Assembly (NCBI GenBank): GCA_965153355.1
Contig: OZ231126.1
Location: 26,722,001 to 26,786,000, forward strand
Length of the DNA: 64,000 nucleotides
Source: Flaccisagitta enflata
Taxonomy: Eukaryota > Chaetognatha > Sagittoidea > Aphragmophora
Direction of reading: 5' to 3'
Below, piece after piece: positions 26,211 through 40,609 of the stretch; the stretch's first letter is position 1; every line of letters starts with the position of its first letter. The notes under the pieces were generated by a model. The model had not been told where the DNA came from, searched no databases, and worked only from the letters and a program-made list of their open reading frames with translations. The translations under genes and the position numbers were made by a program.

Positions 26211-26319
26211 CCTTCATTCAATTCCCCATCAGTCAGTTCTCCTCCCTGTACGCCTTATTCGTCTTTTTCTCTCCCATAGGTTGATATTCATGATCGAAAT
26301 TCTTTCTGCCTCCTGGGAG

Positions 26320-26850
26320 GATCTTCATCCAAGCCCCGCCTCTCAATCCTTTGCCTCTGACTGTGACTTTCCTCTCAATCCTTTGCCTCTGACTATGACT
26401 TGCCTCTCAATCCTTTGCCTCTGACTACGACTTGCCTCCCAATCCTTTGCCTCTGTTTCTGGCTTGCCTCCCAAACCTTTGCCTCTGGCTCGGGCATACC
26501 TCCCATTTCATTGCCGCTGACTCTGGCTTGCCTCTCAAGTCTTAATCCTTTGCCTCTTACCCCGGCTTGCCTCTCAATCCTTTTCTTCTGACCCTGACAT
26601 GCCTATTCTCCCTTTGACTCTAGCTCTGATTTAATTCTAAATGATTTGCTTCTGAGTGCAAATTGCCTCGAAATCTTTTGCTTCTGACTCTGAATTGCCC
26701 CTCAAACCTTTTCCTCTAGTTCTAGCTAATCTGTCAATCCTTTGCCTCTGACTCTGAATTGCCCCTCAAATCTTTGCCTCTGACTTGTCTCTTGCTTTGA
26801 ATTTTTTGCCTCTGACCTCTCAGAATCTGACATCATGGCCTCAGTTTTTT
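26320..26850 (+). repeat. ~32-bp minisatellite, CAATCCTTTGCCTCTGACT units
   Basis: Units of CTCTCAATCCTTTGCCTCTG followed by ACTNTGACTTGC repeat at least a dozen times. They are well preserved on the left and decay to the right. Confidence 0.9.
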
Positions 26851-27426
26851 TTTTTTGTCTCTGAATTCCTTACCTTTGATGATATTGTAGGTCGCGATGA
26901 TTTTCGATCATATTGTTACCAACCGTTTTGTTTCCAACGTATTCAACTTCTTTTCCTTTAGCTTCAGTGCTGTAGACTCCAGTGCAACAATTGCTGGTCA
27001 GATTCATCGATTGGTAAATCCGTTGGTTTTGGGATTCTATAGACTATACAATGCTGTGTTGGCCAATTTGTACGTCCATCTGTTTGATTTTCTTCTGCTT
27101 TTTGCGCCTCATCGAATACCAGAATATCCTCCCTATCGTTCCCTCTACCAATCATTGACATATGCCTCCTTCAAATGCTATCCTTCCTCTCCTGAACGAT
27201 TTCTTCTTCGCCCTCCGGAGTTTGACTCCATTTTCTTTGTCCACCTGCCAAGTCACTCGAGCGTCCGTCAAACGATGACGAGTGACAAAAACAAACTGTG
27301 ACGAGTGACAATAGCAAACGATAATGGGTGACAATAACAAACGATAACACGTGACAATTTCATGATGGGTGACGAGAGACAATTTTCATTCGAACGAATC
27401 AATGAGTAGGTAACAAAGAAGTAATT
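26851..27426. other. No firm gene; short degenerate repeat
   Basis: An open frame of 134 codons (26897-27301) has no recognisable domain and I do not call it. From about 27275 to 27375, gacgagtgacaa-type units of ~25 bp repeat four times. Confidence 0.4.
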
Positions 27427-27595
27427 TTGACCCACCCCCTACTCTCCATATTCCCACTCTCAAACCCCATCTCTCACCTCACTTACTCCCAATTTTGATC
27501 CACCCCCACTTCCCATATTCCCAATCACAAACCCCATTCCATACCTCATGCCCTCACTTACTCCCAGTTTTGATCCACCCCCGCCTTCCGTTTGC
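27427..27595 (+). repeat. ~65-bp tandem repeat, two and a half copies
   Basis: Units begin TTTTGANCCACCCCC and continue CCATATTCCCA, CAAACCCCAT and CTCACTTACTCCCA. Starts are near 27427, 27493 and 27569. Confidence 0.85.
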
Positions 27596-27727
27596 CCTAA
27601 ATGTTTCATCATGTCGTCTCTTTTCTTTCTTTTCTCTTTTGGTGAATCCAACCGTGATGGCTTTTCTTTTTGCTCAACGCCGAACTCAAGGACGATATTG
27701 TATCGATAATCGTCTCCTCTTTTTCAT

Positions 27728-28560
27728 GAGGAAGAAGAAGAAGAAGAAGAAGAAGAAGAAGAAGAAGACGAAGAAGAAGAAGAAGACGAAGAAGAAGAAG
27801 AAGAAGAAGAAGAAGAAGAAGAAGAAGAAGAAGAAGAAGAAGAAGAAGAAGAAGAAGAAGAAGAAGAAGAAGAAGAAAAAGAAGAAGAAGAAGAAGAAGA
27901 AGAAAAAGAAGAAGGCAAAGAAGAAGAAGAAGAAGAAGAAGAAGAAGAAGAAGAAGAAGAAGAAGAAGAAGAAGGAGAAGAAGAAGAAGAAGAAGAAGAA
28001 GAAGAAGAAGAAGAAGACGAAGAAGAAGAAGAAGAAGAAGAAGAAGAAGAAGAAGAAGCAGTAATTAATAGTTAAAGCATGGTTTTGAGGGACGAATAAA
28101 TGAATGAATTATCAAAGGAATGAATATCAAAGGAATGAATGAATGAATAAATTATCAAAGGAATGAATGAATGAATGAATGAATGACCTAATGAAAGAAT
28201 GAAGGAATAAATTAATTAAAGAATATATGAATAAAAGGAAGTCAGTATGAGTTAATGAAAAAAATGAATCAACGAATGAATGAATGAGTGAATGAGTGAA
28301 TGAGTGAATGAATGAATGAATGAATGAATGAATGAATGAATGGGTGAATGAATGAATGAATAAATCAATGCATAAATGAATGAAAGCCAGCATGAATGAA
28401 TGTCAAAATAAATGAATGAATGAATGAATGAATGAATGAATGAATGAATGAATGAATGAATGTATGAATATATGAATGAATGAATGAATGAATGAATGAA
28501 TGAATGAATGAATGAATGAAATAATGAGGGAATGAAAGCAAGAGAGGGAGAAATAAAGAG

Positions 28561-28630
<70 letters not shown>

Positions 28631-28640
28631 GAAAAAGAAA
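27728..28640. repeat. (GAA)n, (GAAT)n and (GAAA)n arrays
   Basis: GAA over 27728-28060, GAAT/TGAA tetranucleotides over about 28095-28525, and GAAA over 28556-28632, with short joins between them. Confidence 0.97.
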
Positions 28641-28861
28641 TAAAGAAGTAAAAAGAATATATTACGACGTCAAATCAAACAACACCCACCGTCCACGCCT
28701 CTGCAACGTTGTCCATCTGTTTCTCACTGTCCCTTTCTTTCAGATATTCAGCACTTATCTATTTTTCTATCTTTTAGTCTATTTAAAATCTACCAGTCCA
28801 CTTAATCAGTCTGTACCTCTCCTCTGTCCCGTTGTCTGTCTCACAGTCTTTCTGTCTATCT

Positions 28862-30300
<1,439 letters not shown>

Positions 30301-30307
30301 CATTTCT

Positions 30308-30413
30308 AGTTGCGGACACGCAACTCAATAAAAGGCTTTGTCCGTCCTTCGGACCGACGGACGGACCGACGGACGGACGGACAGACCCTCTTATAGAGAT
30401 GCGAGGACGCATC
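30308..30413. repeat. Two hairpin-ended repeat 3' ends in inverted head-on arrangement
   Basis: The left boundary is hairpin AGTTGCGGACACGCAACT (7-bp stem) followed by AGGCTTTGTC in minus orientation. The centre is a GGAC/GTCC array that is itself palindromic. The right boundary is GACAGACCCTCTTATAGA then hairpin GATGCGAGGACGCATC in plus orientation. The two stems differ in sequence yet each is fully paired. Confidence 0.8.
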
Positions 30414-30417
30414 CAAA

Positions 30418-30580
30418 AAGAAAAAAAGAAGAAGAAAAGAAGAAGCAGAAGAAGAAGAAGAAGAAGAAGAAGAAGAAGAAGAAGAAAAAGAAAAAGAAAA
30501 AGAAAAAGAAAAAGAAAAAGAAAGAGAAAAAGAAAAAGAAAAAGAAAAAGAAAAAGAAAAAGAGAAAAAGAAAAAGCTCT
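30418..30580. repeat. (GAA)n and (AAAAAG)n purine tract
   Basis: GAA trinucleotides followed by GAAAAA hexanucleotides, immediately after a family hairpin. Confidence 0.95.
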
Positions 30581-30739
30581 TGTTGACATTCCTGTCAATC
30601 AAATTGGAAGGAGACATGAACAAATATGAGAACGAGGACTTCTAATCAAATAGAGGATTCCGTGGTGGTGGAAACCGTGCAACCACGTGTCATATGTTTC
30701 AAATATTGAAATCAGTAACATCTACTTTCATTCATTCAT

Positions 30740-30802
30740 TTCTTTCTCTTTTCTTTCTTTCTTTCTTTCTTTTTTTCTTTCTTTTTTTTCTTTCCTTTTT
30801 TT

Positions 30803-30890
<88 letters not shown>

Positions 30891-30967
30891 AATTTCTTTC
30901 TTTCTTTCTTTCTTTCTTTCTTACTTTCTTACTTTCATTCTTTCTTTCTTCCTTTAATTCTTTCTTC

Positions 30968-31014
<47 letters not shown>

Positions 31015-31020
31015 TTTTTT
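30740..31020. repeat. (CTTT)n microsatellite
   Basis: Tetranucleotide CTTT with scattered substitutions. Confidence 0.97.
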
Positions 31021-31905
<885 letters not shown>

Positions 31906-31979
31906 GAGGCAGAGGCAAGGACAGATATTTCCCAGTCAATCTGCTCCAGGATGACTGAGTCAAAGGATGGGTTAAAGCA

Positions 31980-32240
31980 ATGAAGCGACGCCGTCAAATT
32001 GTCATCGTTGTCATTGTCTTCACTAGCATCGTTGTCATGGTCGTTGTCATCGTAATTCTCATCGTCGTCGTCATCGTCGTTGTCGTCGTCATCTTTATTG
32101 ATCTCACAGTCGTCATCTTCATCACCATTGCGTTGAAATCGTCCGCCTCTTCGTCGTCATTGTTGTCACCGTTACCAATGTCGTCGTCACCGTTGTCATT
32201 GTCATTGTCATCGTCATCCTCACCGTCGTCGTCGTTTCCT
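31980..32240. repeat. Imperfect (GTCATC)n/(GTT) trinucleotide region
   Basis: Degenerate ATC/GTC trinucleotides such as GTCATCGTCGTTGTC, repeated in all frames. Confidence 0.85.
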
Positions 32241-32496
32241 TCCCTTAGCCCTGAGGTCATAATTCTGCCTCGGTTCCCAAGTTCCAACCGGCCGACAAAA
32301 AAAAATTCTTTGGGATTCCTTATTTTTTATGTTGGCCGTTTAAAAAGTGAACTGGATACAGTAACCCGTGAATGATGGACATTGATTGGGCGAGAATTTG
32401 TGGGAAAAACGATTTCCATGTGATGCGCGCGAGATGGTGATGATGATAGAATTGAGGAGGGATGGTTATGACGAGGTGGTTATGACTTGGAAAATA

Positions 32497-32700
<204 letters not shown>

Positions 32701-32759
32701 TCCATTAAAGTGATAGCACTTTCGTACAAAAATCCACATTGTGATTAAGTACAAGGACA

Positions 32760-32844
32760 TGATTTAGAAATAAATGCTTTAATAGGTATGACATGGGACA
32801 TTTAGGACCGGGATTCAGAGCCATCATTAAAACGTGCCAACTTG

Positions 32845-32937
<93 letters not shown>

Positions 32938-33021
32938 TCACATATTCAGTCAATGCAAAAGTCATCCTGAAATATCTGTTTATTAAAACAACTTATGAAG
33001 CGAACTGGTTTATTTCAAAAG

Positions 33022-33061
<40 letters not shown>

Positions 33062-33607
33062 AGTTCGTCTGTTCACTGGTCTGGTCTGTTCACCCATCTG
33101 CATCTCCCTCCATCCGTTTTTTTTTTTGACAGCACAAAATTGAATGAGAGCCGTTAAGGAAGAAACCCTAGTACAGGCATAACCTGATGGAACAAAAGTT
33201 GAGGAAGTCACCGAGTCTCAGGGGTTAAAAGAGTGATAAACGGTGGAATTCTAGAAACTGGAGAAGGAGAGATCATCTGACCATCATTCGGGTCAGTAGA
33301 TTTCCTCCCTGCCCTCAACCGTGCATCTTCTTATTCTCACCCTAATACATCCATCATGTTTCTTGCTCCAGAAACAAACAAGAGTTTATAAACTGCTTTA
33401 CCTGTACGTTATGTTTTTCGTATGAAATTCAACGGGGTTCGCAAACAAAATCGAGGTAGAATCTATTTTGATGCTGACTTTTACTGACCATCGCTCCATA
33501 TTCGTGGAATGGCCAAGCGATGCGCACAAGTTGGCACGTTTTAATGATGGCTCTGAATCCCGGTCCTAAATGTCCCATGTCATACCTATTAAAGCATTTA
33601 TTTCTAA
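32760..33607. repeat. 85-bp inverted pair flanking ~680 bp with (GA)n
   Basis: 32765-32849 and 33523-33607 are essentially perfect reverse complements. Both contain AAGCATTTATTTCTAA, CCGGTCCTAAATGTCCCAT and TTGGCACGTTTTAATGATGG in opposite orientation. Between them lie GA tracts at 32849-32935 and 33025-33060. Confidence 0.9.
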
Positions 33608-33905
33608 CGATATAAAAACAAGGACAGGTCATTTTTACTTATACCGATGCTTTGGTGCGCCTGAAAGAGAGTTAAAAGAGGCGGTCGGTCAGGAACCTTG
33701 CCGAATTTAGTCTTTCGCCATCAAGTGAAGGGACCCCGTCGGAGTAATTCATTTGTCATACTCTACCCTATCATTACATTTATCTACTACCTAGGAATTA
33801 AGTTTGGAATCAAAAAGGGTAAGATTTGATTTATCAATTGAATTTCGTTTAAAACATGATTCTGATAGCATGAGCACTTCATGTAACATTTTTTAACTAA
33901 CTTTT
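33608..33905. other. No gene seen
   Basis: Unique sequence without recognisable features. Confidence 0.4.
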
Positions 33906-34385
33906 TAGTCGCGTGAACGCGACTCTAGAAGCCGCTATGTCGGTCGGTCGGTCGGTCGGTCGGTCGGTCTGTCGGTCTGTCCGTAACTTTTTTGAAATGT
34001 AGGCTTTATAGTCGTTTTAAAGGTTATTGAAGGTTATTAAAGGTAATTATAGGTAATTTTTGGTAATTATAGGTAATTTTAGGTAATTTTAGGTAATTAT
34101 AGGTAAATATAGGTATTTTAATAATCTGTATCATATAAGTCAGAAAAGTTGTCTCGGACTATAAATTGAGGTAATTGTAGGAAATATAGGAAATAATGGG
34201 TAATTATAGGTGATTATTGGTAATTTAATGTAATTGTAGGTAATTATAGGTATTTACAGGTAGTTCTAGGTAAATGTGGGTAATTATAGGAAGATATAGG
34301 TACTTAGTTATCTTCATTATCTTTATTACCTTAATTACCTTAATTACCTTAATTACCTTTATTACCCTTATTACCACGCGACTAA
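33906..34385 (-). repeat. Hairpin-ended repeat end plus (AGGTAATTAT)n
   Basis: The left boundary is hairpin AGTCGCGTGAACGCGACT followed by GGTC repeats (minus orientation). The interior is an ~11-bp AGGTAATTATAGGTAATT array. The right boundary is CACGCGACTAAGG, half a hairpin in plus orientation, so hairpin sequence marks both ends. Confidence 0.8.
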
Positions 34386-34499
34386 GGTTTGTTGACCTTG
34401 TTCAGTTTTGCAGGTGGAGGGCGGTCTGTAAAGATTGTCATACAGTTTAGAAAGGTCTTGTTCTGGCATCTGTGAGCAGTTATTGCCAGCTTTTCATTT

Positions 34500-34860
34500 A
34501 ATGGAGTGTTTACATGGTTTTGCTTGTCATTTCTAAACGAATGAAGCCAAGGAAACCAGATTGCGCTCATCTTGAAGATTTTTCGATGTAGATTAATTTG
34601 CTTTTTTAAAAAAAGTTTTTTGCTTTTCTTGAAGTGGAGATATTTCAAGAAGAAGATAACCCTAAGTTTTTCCTATATCATTCTCAATATTTTTTACCCA
34701 TTTTGGAAATGAAAGTTTTCACTCTTTTGCTTGCCATTTCTAAACGGTTTGAGCTACAGAGACCAGATTGAACTCATCTTGAAGATTTTTTGATGTCGAT
34801 TAATTTGCTTTTTTTAAAAAGTCATCTAACCTTTTTGAAAGCCAAGATATTTATGGTAGA
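34500..34860 (+). repeat. ~202-bp direct repeat with CATTTCTAAACGG core
   Basis: Units at about 34519 and 34721 share TTTGCTTGNCATTTCTAAAC, ACCAGATTG, CTCATCTTGAAGATTTTT and GATTAATTTGCTTTTT. A related copy lies at 15495-15610. Confidence 0.88.
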
Positions 34861-35368
34861 ATTTGATTCCAAACTTATCACTAGGTAGTAATGTGATTTT
34901 TACTCTTGTAATGAATAAAGATATTGCAATAAAAGACATGTCTGCTCTGTTTATAAAAGATGAGGAGTTATTCAATGTATTTTAAGTTAGCTTTGATCTT
35001 ACCTTCACTAATGACTCTTTAATCATTTTTCGATCATGTGAAACACTATTATGTAACATGTTTTATTTTTGTTATGACCTTCGTATGATTCTTGTTCCCT
35101 TTTGAAACACTGAATTTGTAAATAGATGCAACACCCATATAAATGGATTGCATCAGAGGGGGTGCCTACCAATTGAACTGTTACATCCGAAAGGATTTCT
35201 ACTCTCACCAAAATATACAAATTGTGCATCTAACGAGATCTCTGCCCTCATTATTCATGCGGGATTCTGACCGAAAGGCGCGAGGCAAAGGAAGGCTTAC
35301 CCACAGTCCGAAATCCTCCACTATCTCCCTTTTAGATTCATGAGCCACGTTACAGCTTCTGGTGTTGA

Positions 35369-35369
<1 letters not shown>
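34861..35369. other. No gene seen
   Basis: AT-rich unique sequence; small open frames only. Confidence 0.4.
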
Positions 35370-35426
<57 letters not shown>

Positions 35427-35443
35427 GCTGCTGCTGCTGCTGC

Positions 35444-35482
<39 letters not shown>

Positions 35483-35534
35483 GGTTGTGGTTGTGGTTTT
35501 TGTTTTTGTTTTTGTTTTTGTTTTTGTTTTTGTT

Positions 35535-35599
<65 letters not shown>

Positions 35600-35665
35600 G
35601 ATGTCGTTGTTGTTGCTATTTTTGTTTTTGCTTTCTTTCTGTTTTTGTTGTTGCTGTTGTTTATC
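35370..35665. repeat. (GTT)n microsatellite
   Basis: TTG trinucleotides with CTG, GTGGTT and TTTTTG blocks in the middle. Confidence 0.97.
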
Positions 35666-36265
35666 AATTACAAAATCTTAGCCTCTTATCATAGAGATAA
35701 AGATGATGTACTTGCATTCAACCTCATTTGCATAATGGAGTTTGCGTGTATTGTGTAACTGACGCTCCGGTAAAACTTTGAAATGAATGATTCTGTTCCA
35801 GTAAAGTTACTCTGTCGCCGACTGTTGTAACTAAATGTCGCGCCATTGATCGCCATCCTTCAATTTTTCACTAAAATTGACCAAGATGCAAATTTCCCTG
35901 AATACAACTCTGAATGGCGATTTCTTTAAAAAGCTAAAATATTCCATAAAATGTTGAAATTTGTCTCAAGCAACTACAAAGTGCCTCCTATGCCAGGAGC
36001 GAGTGATCTCCCGGTCAAGAGGTCAAAGTTGGGAGCCACAGTGGTTCCAAAAAATAAAAAGTGCACTAAAATCCCAGTTTTCTCATTGGGACCTATTTCA
36101 GACACGAGAAATCCAATGGTGATGTTTAATTTTTTCTGTAACTTAAGGAAATTGCCTTAAGGGCATCTTGAAAATAGGTAAAAAACATTTTTTTGAAAAA
36201 AATATATTTGTTAAGCCTAATTGTGGCCTAAGGGTGGCAATAAGTGATAGCAGGTGTCATTTGAC
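35666..36265. other. No gene seen
   Basis: Unique sequence; a 69-codon frame at 35951 is not supported by any domain. Confidence 0.4.
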
Positions 36266-36269
36266 CTCC

Positions 36270-37030
36270 TTTAGGAATTTCATGGACTCAGAGGCGAGTT
36301 AAAGCCATTTTTCAGCCGTTTTTAGGGTCAAATGCCCATATTTTCAATGACAACGCCCTATTGTGAGGCCAGAATTGAGTGTATCTATTATGACTGTACC
36401 TTCTTGTAATTTTCTTAGATTGGCCCTACTCTTTTTCAAGCCTCTATGGTGTTTTAAAGTCATTTTTAAGCAGTTTTTAGGGTCAATTGCCCATTTTTTC
36501 AACGGCAACGCCCTATTATGAGGCCGGAATCAAGTGTTTCTTTTCAGAATACCCCTTCCTGTAAATTTTCAGATTGGCCCTACTCCTTTTCAAGCCTCAA
36601 TGATGTTTTAAAGCCATTTTTCAGCAGTTTTTAGGGTCAAATGCCCATATTTTCAACGACAACGCCCTATAGTGAGGCCAGAATTGAGTGTATCTATTCA
36701 GAATGCACCTGCCGGTAAATTTTCAGATTGGCTCGACTCTTTTTCATGCCTCTATGGGTTTTTAAAGCCTTTTTTTTAGCAGTTTTTAGGGTCAAATGTT
36801 CATTTTTTTCAACGGTATTTCCCTACAGTGTGGCCTGAAATTAGTGTATCAATTTAAAATGTACTTCCCTGTGAATTTTCAGATTGACCGTTCTCTTTTT
36901 CAAGCCCAATGGCGCTTAAAAGCCTTTTTTCAGCAGTTTTTAGGGTCAAATGTCAATTTTTCAACGGTAACTCCCTGTTTAGTCGCCAGTACTCATCAAG
37001 CTGTAAATTTTCAGATTGTTATAATAATCT
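36270..37030 (+). repeat. ~156-bp tandem satellite, five copies
   Basis: Units marked by AGCAGTTTTTAGGGTCAAAT recur at about 36314, 36466, 36623, 36777 and 36934. Each is followed by TCAACGNCAACGCCCTA and TTTTCAGATTGGCCCTACTC. The last copy is more diverged and truncated. Confidence 0.92.
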
Positions 37031-37136
37031 CGCTTGAAATAAGTGCATGTTGCTCTGTTATACACACATGCAGAATGCTCTGTCCCTGCCCTCCCACATA
37101 GGCGACTACTTATTGGCCATGCATCCAGCTTTGCTT

Positions 37137-37300
37137 TAACCTGAGAGTCGCGGATGGGTGGGCTGGAGCAGAATAGCGAAAAAATGCTTACATTTTGTTT
37201 TGGTTACGGACCGACGGAGGGACCAATGATGTGACCGAGGGACCGACTAACAGACGGACTGACACCGCAAGTTCTAGAGTCACTAACTAGCTAACGTTGG
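37137..37300 (+). repeat. Hairpin-ended repeat, diverged
   Basis: It has GAGAGTCGCGGATGGGTGGGC, a GGACCGACGGAGGGACC core and a decayed end GTTCTAGAGTCACTAACTAG. Confidence 0.72.
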
Positions 37301-37444
37301 TAATCATAGCGATAAATATTTAGTAAAGAGCATTTGTGGATTATGGAATTAATGAGTTACAAAGCACCAGATGGATACATACAGACGTGTATCCTATTCT
37401 ATCTGATGGACCGATAGACGGACATACAGCGCAAGCACAGCGAA

Positions 37445-37860
<416 letters not shown>

Positions 37861-38367
37861 GTCGCGGACTTGGTTGACCCTACTACCATTCTACGCACGT
37901 GATTGACAAACCGCCAAGTTGTTGTTGACAGGACTGTAATCTGTTGTTCAGAGGGAGGGGGAATGTTGATTACAGGCTCGAGATATATCGCTTTCTGACT
38001 AACAAATCATCGATGTATATGCAACATACCAAATCGTGGGCGTGGTAGTAGGCCAGGTCCTGATTCTAAGAAATATAAATAAAAGAGAAAGAAACTACAA
38101 ATGCGACTACGCGCGTGAACGCTGCTATCATGACGATCTATGATACAGTTCTATAGCAATGTTGATGTTGAGCTTCGGCAACGATTATTTTACAGTTGGT
38201 GATTTTACTGGCGTTGTTGTTGTCAGTGTTGATGTTGTCTTTGTTGTTTTCTTTTCCGTGTACTTCTATCATATCTGTTGTAGTTATTATCAAGTTCATT
38301 GTTGTACGCTGTAATGCGCGTGAGCGGTGCAAGCGAACGATCATAGCGAGCGACTGAGTGAACTGTT
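37861..38367. other. No gene seen
   Basis: 38195-38225 duplicates the GATTTTACTGGCGTTGTTGT segment of the adjacent GTT array. The rest is unique. Confidence 0.4.
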
Positions 38368-38555
38368 AACAAGGCTGGATACACGGCCAATATCAGTCGC
38401 GGATGGGTGGGCAGAGGCGGATAAGCGAATTTTCACACTTACCGACTCGATCATCATGGTCCAATGGACAGTCGGATGGATGGATGGATGGATGGATGGA
38501 TGGATGGATGCACGGACGGACGGACAGAGCCTCTCATAGTCGCTAGTCAGCGATT
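38368..38555 (+). repeat. Hairpin-ended repeat with (GGAT)n core
   Basis: It starts AACAAGGCTGGATACACGGC, has CAGTCGCGGATGGGTGGGCA, and the core has become GGAT tetranucleotides. It ends with hairpin AGTCGCTAGTCAGCGATT. The stem sequence is changed but still paired, with one G-T. Confidence 0.85.
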
Positions 38556-38636
38556 AGAAACCCGATTGTCTGAGACTTGAAACCCACCCAATAATTCTAT
38601 AGGATTCACACGGCCCTGAAGATTGATTGAAAGGCA

Positions 38637-38903
38637 GACTTCCGGCCTCAGAGGGCAGATTTCAGCCCCGAGAGGTCAAATTTCAGGCCAGAGAGAGTAG
38701 ATTTCAGGCTAGAGAGGGCCGATATTAGGCCTGTGTGCCAGATTTTGGGTCTGGAAGGGCAGATTTCAGTCTTGGAAAGGCAGATTTCAGGTCCAAGGGG
38801 CCTGGTGGGGGGGGGGGGGGGATTGGGGACAAACAAACGGACGAAAAGACGAACAAACAAACAAAGTGTTTTACAAGACTTTGTCTCCATCGGGGCCACT
38901 GCC
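38637..38903 (-). repeat. Degenerate second copy of the 49408-type element
   Basis: It carries AGATTTCAGGCCNGAGAGGG minisatellite units, a GGACAAACAAACGGACGAA block, and an end resembling GTCCCNTTCGGGGCCGCTGCC. Together these match the inverted terminal and internal parts of 49408-50045. Confidence 0.75.
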
Positions 38904-38927
38904 AAAACAGAGAAACGTACACGTTGT

Positions 38928-39180
<253 letters not shown>

Positions 39181-39257
39181 TTTAAAAAAAAAACAGCAAA
39201 AATCATCGACAAACATTGCGTTATGGGACAACTTAATTTTTTCGATTCAAGCTTCTT

Positions 39258-39504
39258 AGGGCGTGTTTCTAGTGACGATCAAAAAAGCGTGTCCCTGTGA
39301 AATGCGCTCTCAGTGTGAACGCATGTTCATGAATCTCCACTGTCCCACGAGGGAGTGAGTGAGTGAAGTGAGTGAGCGAGCAAGCGAAGGGAGTGCAGCG
39401 AAGTGGAGCGCTGCAAAGCCAGTTAGCAGTGTGAGCGAACGAACGTAGCGAAAAACTGAGTGGCCCGTCAAAAACGCAATTGTTTGTGACTAGAAAGGCG
39501 CCCT
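39258..39504. mobile_element. Small terminal-inverted-repeat element, ~250 bp
   Basis: The left end is AGGGCGTGTTTCTAGTGAC. The reverse complement of the right end is AGGGCGCCTTTCTAGTCAC, with three mismatches in 19. The ends suit a hAT-like MITE, but I see no clear target duplication. Confidence 0.55.
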
Positions 39505-40420
39505 GAGTCAAAATTAAAGTTTTAATGTCTTTGTGTGATTTAACATTTTATCCTTAGACATAATGCTAAGGCGACGACTCAACGTAAGCTGTTTCTTCAT
39601 TTTCTGGCCTCAAGGGAAAAAAATGTTTGCTAAAACAGAGAAGAAGTGAATTCTTAGTAGCAAAGGTACCAGTCATTTTCCCCGCCAAAAACGGGAACTG
39701 ATTTTTTCCGTTTTCATTTTTTTCAAAACGCGTTGAGTTGCGAGCGAAAATGATTCCACCAGGCAATGACCATTGATATCCCGAATCTTAAAAACAAGCC
39801 AAAAGTTTTACCAAATTTTACCGTTTCCATTGAGAGCGCCAGAAACATGCGGGAGCGCAATTTGGTGCTTTTTTGTGGGATGGGGTAGCTACGCAAGCTT
39901 CAGCCCTTCTCAGGTGGTAAACCATGTCATAACCTTTCGTTTGGTACCACGCATGGAACTTTTCTTGGAACACTGACGTTAGGGGCATGAAAACAAAATT
40001 CCTTATCGGGTGACTAAAGCTAATACCAAAAGTCATTTTCTGATTCAACGGTCACAAGTTCAAGAATGAAATTGGTTCAGAATGAAATAGTATGGCAAGT
40101 TTCGTCATATCATCCCATAAAAAAAATTCGAATAATTACCCACCACTGATTTCAGAAATAATATAAAGGAACGACTGTGGGAGCGTGGCTGATTAAAGCC
40201 AACACATTTCTCCGTCATCTGAGGTCCGTCGCTCCCCACGGAAGTTAGGAATCATGCCATGGTGGACGTTGTATATGTTGTTCTTGTTTTTATTGTTACG
40301 GTTGTTCTTGTTCTACTTTTCCTTCTTCTCCTCGTTGTTGTTTTTGTTGTTGTTAAAGTTGTCCTTTTACGCATCCGCACTTGTTTGTTGTAGTGTTTGG
40401 AAACTTTTAACTAAAGAATA
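39505..40420. other. No gene seen
   Basis: No feature beyond GTT-like triplets at 40270-40360. Confidence 0.4.
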
Positions 40421-40609
40421 CAGTTAAATCTCACATTAATGGATCCCAGAGTTACAAAAATCTACCAACAAGGGATATCAATCTTTGGTCCCTGTAAGTC
40501 ATAACTCATAAGTCTTTATTTCCTATACTGGTGATAATGGAAATCCATTATGTTGGATAAAATTCATCAGTTCTATGACATCCGTTATTGCGGGATGTCG
40601 ATGTAACTG
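40421..40609. mobile_element. TA-flanked MITE, pogo/Tigger-like ends
   Basis: TA precedes CAGTTAAATCTCACATTAAT on the left. The reverse complement of the right end is CAGTTACATCGACATCCCGC followed by AATAACGGAT, also flanked by TA. The CAGTTA start and TA target suggest a pogo-type element. At 189 bp there is no coding capacity. Confidence 0.65.

Noticed and set aside
25543-26424. 293-codon leucine/serine-rich frame
   Set aside because: It comes from CTT and CT arrays and has no domain.
26897-27301. 134-codon frame with mixed composition
   Set aside because: The least repetitive of the orphan frames, but no domain, neighbour or splice context supports it.
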